NCBI GenBank assembly: GCA_007694915.1
Contig: REEV01000083.1
Coordinates: 1-45,963, forward strand
Length of the DNA: 45,963 nucleotides
Direction: 5' to 3'
Origin: Cyanobium sp. PLM2.Bin73
Lineage (GTDB): Bacteria; Cyanobacteriota; Cyanobacteriia; PCC-6307; Cyanobiaceae
Shown here one piece after another: positions 44,597 through 45,963 of the stretch (its first letter is position 1; each line of letters opens with the position of its first letter). Below the pieces are notes generated by a model. It searched no databases, had not been told where the DNA came from, and worked only from the letters and a program-made list of their open reading frames with translations. A program made the position numbers and the translations under genes.

Positions 44597-44762
44597 CGGG
44601 CAGTTGGGGCCGGCCCAGCCAGGCGATCAGGGTGATGAAGGCCAGGAAGCCTGCGGCGGTGAGGCCGAAGTGCAGCAAACTCTGGCGTCCCTTGCGCACC
44701 ATGTTGCGCATCGCCAGCTTCACGAAGCTGGGCTTTTCCTGTGGTGCTGCGGGATCAGTCAT
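44589..44762 (-). CDS. DUF3285 family small membrane protein
   Basis: The product is 57 residues with one membrane helix. The sequence [20 protein letters not shown] followed by [21 protein letters not shown] is the DUF3285 pattern, a family restricted to cyanobacteria and of unknown function. ATG 44762 overlaps the prfB stop (ATGACTGA) and its own TGA overlaps the ybeY ATG, so three genes are translationally linked. The conserved placement between the release factor and the rRNA-processing nuclease hints at a ribosome- or membrane-related task (inference). Confidence 0.88.
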   Translation of the reverse strand: MTDPAAPQEKPSFVKLAMRNMVRKGRQSLLHFGLTAAGFLAFITLIAWLGRPQLPGG

Positions 44763-45919
44763 CGCCGCTGCCTCCCCCCACATCCACGCCGGCATGCAGC
44801 AGGGTCTGGATGAAGGGATCGAGGTCGCCGTTCATCACCCCCTGCACGTCGGTGGTTTCGTGCTGGGTGCGCAGGTCTTTCACCATCTGATAGGGGTGAA
44901 ACACGTAGTTGCGGATCTGGTTGCCCCAGGCCGCCTCCACGATGTCGCCGCGGATGTCGGCGATCTCGGCAGCCCGCTGTTCCTGGGCGATCACCAGCAG
45001 TTTGGCCATTAGCAGGGCCATGGCCTTCTCCTTGTTCTGCAGCTGGGAGCGCTCCTGGGTGCAGCGCACGGCCAGGCCGGTGGGGATGTGCAGGATGCGC
45101 ACGGCCGTCTCCACCTTGTTCACGTTCTGGCCGCCGGCGCCGCCCGAGCGCGAGGTGGTGATCTCCAGATCCTTCTCGGGGATGTCGAGTTTCACCTCTT
45201 CCTCGATCTTGGGCATCACCTCCACGCCGGCAAAGCTGGTCTGGCGCTTGTCGTTGGCGTTGAACGGCGAGATGCGCACCAGCCGATGGGTGCCCTTCTC
45301 GTTGCGCAGGTAGCCGTAGGCGTAGCGGCCCTCGATCTCGATGGTGGCGCTCTTGATGCCCGCTTCCTCACCATCGCTGAGCTCGTCCACGGTCACCCGC
45401 ATGCCGTGGTCCTCGGCCCAGCGGGTGTACATACGCAGCAGCATCTGGGCCCAGTCCTGGGCATCGGTGCCGCCGGCTCCGGCGTTGATACTGATCACGG
45501 CGCCCTCCTTGTCGTAGGGGCCGGAGAGCAGGCGCTCCAGTTCCCAGCGATCGAGTTCGGCGCGCAGACCCTGCAGGCCCTGGTTGGCCTCGGCGAGCAG
45601 ATCGGCGTCGGGCTCAAGCTCGTAGAGCTCCAGGGTGGCCTCGGCGTCAGCGACGAGCCCGCGCCAGCGCTGGAGCTGCTCCAGCTGGGCCTTGACCTCG
45701 TCGAGCTGGCGCATCTTGGCCTGGGCCTGTTTCTGGTCGTCCCAGAAATCGGGCTGGGAGGCCAGCTGCTCCAGATCCTGCTGGCGGGCTTTCAGGGCAG
45801 CTTCGTCAAAGACAGTCCTGGGCCTGGCCCAGGCGGTCGGTGAGCTCGGAGAGGTCGCGCTTGAAGTCGGTGAGGTCGAGCAGCACGGGCGCGCTGCCGG
45901 AGGCGGTGGTAGCGGTCAC
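44755..45919 (-). CDS. prfB: Peptide chain release factor 2 (programmed +1 frameshift)
   Basis: RF2 terminates translation at UGA and UAA. GTG 45919 starts [20 protein letters not shown]; after 37 codons the frame meets CTT TGA C (45811-45805). A +1 shift on CTT continues as [15 protein letters not shown] and on to 44755, giving about 387 residues. The stop-recognition tripeptide SPF is in [13 protein letters not shown]; the peptidyl-transferase motif GGQ is in [19 protein letters not shown]. The in-frame UGA gives the known autoregulation: when RF2 is low, frameshifting makes more RF2. The start is near the window edge; no earlier ATG is visible. The stop overlaps the DUF3285 gene start. Confidence 0.94.
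45805..45816 (-). promoter_or_regulatory. prfB recoding site (CTT TGA C)
   Basis: On the minus strand the context is CAGGAC TGT CTT TGA C. The slippery CTT codon followed by TGA C is identical to the Escherichia coli prfB core. CAGGAC three bases before CTT takes the place of the AGGGGG stimulatory Shine-Dalgarno-like element, though it is a weaker match. Confidence 0.9.
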
Positions 45920-45963
45920 GGCGGAGTGCGTTAGGCCTGTCTCGACCGTACTCAATGGCGCCG

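Overview
The window looks like a chromosomal segment of a high-GC picocyanobacterium of the Cyanobium/Synechococcus type. The case rests on a flv3-flv1 flavodiiron pair, the cyanobacterial order prfB-DUF3285-ybeY-dgkA-trpG, a membrane delta-9 desaturase, biosynthetic arginine decarboxylase, several cyanobacteria-restricted small proteins, and recurrent GCGATCGC (HIP1-type) octamers (for example 2028-2035, 28400-28407, 43139-43146). Coding density is very high: genes overlap by 1-31 bases at many junctions and intergenic gaps are mostly under 150 bases. I saw no tRNA, rRNA, CRISPR array, transposase or integrase.

Left end (1-3600) is a decaying accessory patch. A glutathione-dependent formaldehyde detoxification locus is broken: S-formylglutathione hydrolase carries a frameshift, and two partial class III alcohol dehydrogenase (adhC) copies flank a lower-GC membrane protein gene. 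A capsule-type glycosyltransferase follows. From 3544 to 8268 (minus strand) come a GT39-like lipid-linked sugar transferase, dnaB, rplI (with a clear terminator) and desC. From 8298 to 14244 (plus strand) come a conserved hypothetical, a PLP lyase of the aluminium-resistance family, gcvH, gcvP and a tiny basic protein.

From 14274 to 23154 the minus strand carries a tight run: SNF2 helicase, ceramidase-like membrane hydrolase, SWIM zinc-finger protein, MEKHL-domain protein, Flv3 and Flv1. Junctions overlap or are separated by at most a few tens of bases. This is the best candidate for a poorly described multi-gene unit. It is followed by a small membrane protein, a sulfotransferase-like gene, alaS, a SIMPL-domain secreted protein, speA, ndk, thiO and gatB.

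Right end (33700-45919): a PiT-like membrane protein; an uninterrupted reading frame joining an MpaB/DUF2236 oxygenase-like domain to dephospho-CoA kinase; argJ; two small cyanobacterial proteins followed by an ABC1/UbiB kinase; a YidB-like protein with two perfect inverted repeats before its start; a HisC-like aminotransferase; a metallo-beta-lactamase-fold protein that appears to lack its metal motif; and the trpG-dgkA-ybeY-DUF3285-prfB cluster. prfB keeps a classic CTT-TGA-C programmed +1 frameshift site.

Most genes are core metabolism and information processing. The unusual parts are the broken formaldehyde locus with its inserted gene, the SNF2-centred operon joined to flv3-flv1, and the DUF2236-CoaE fusion.
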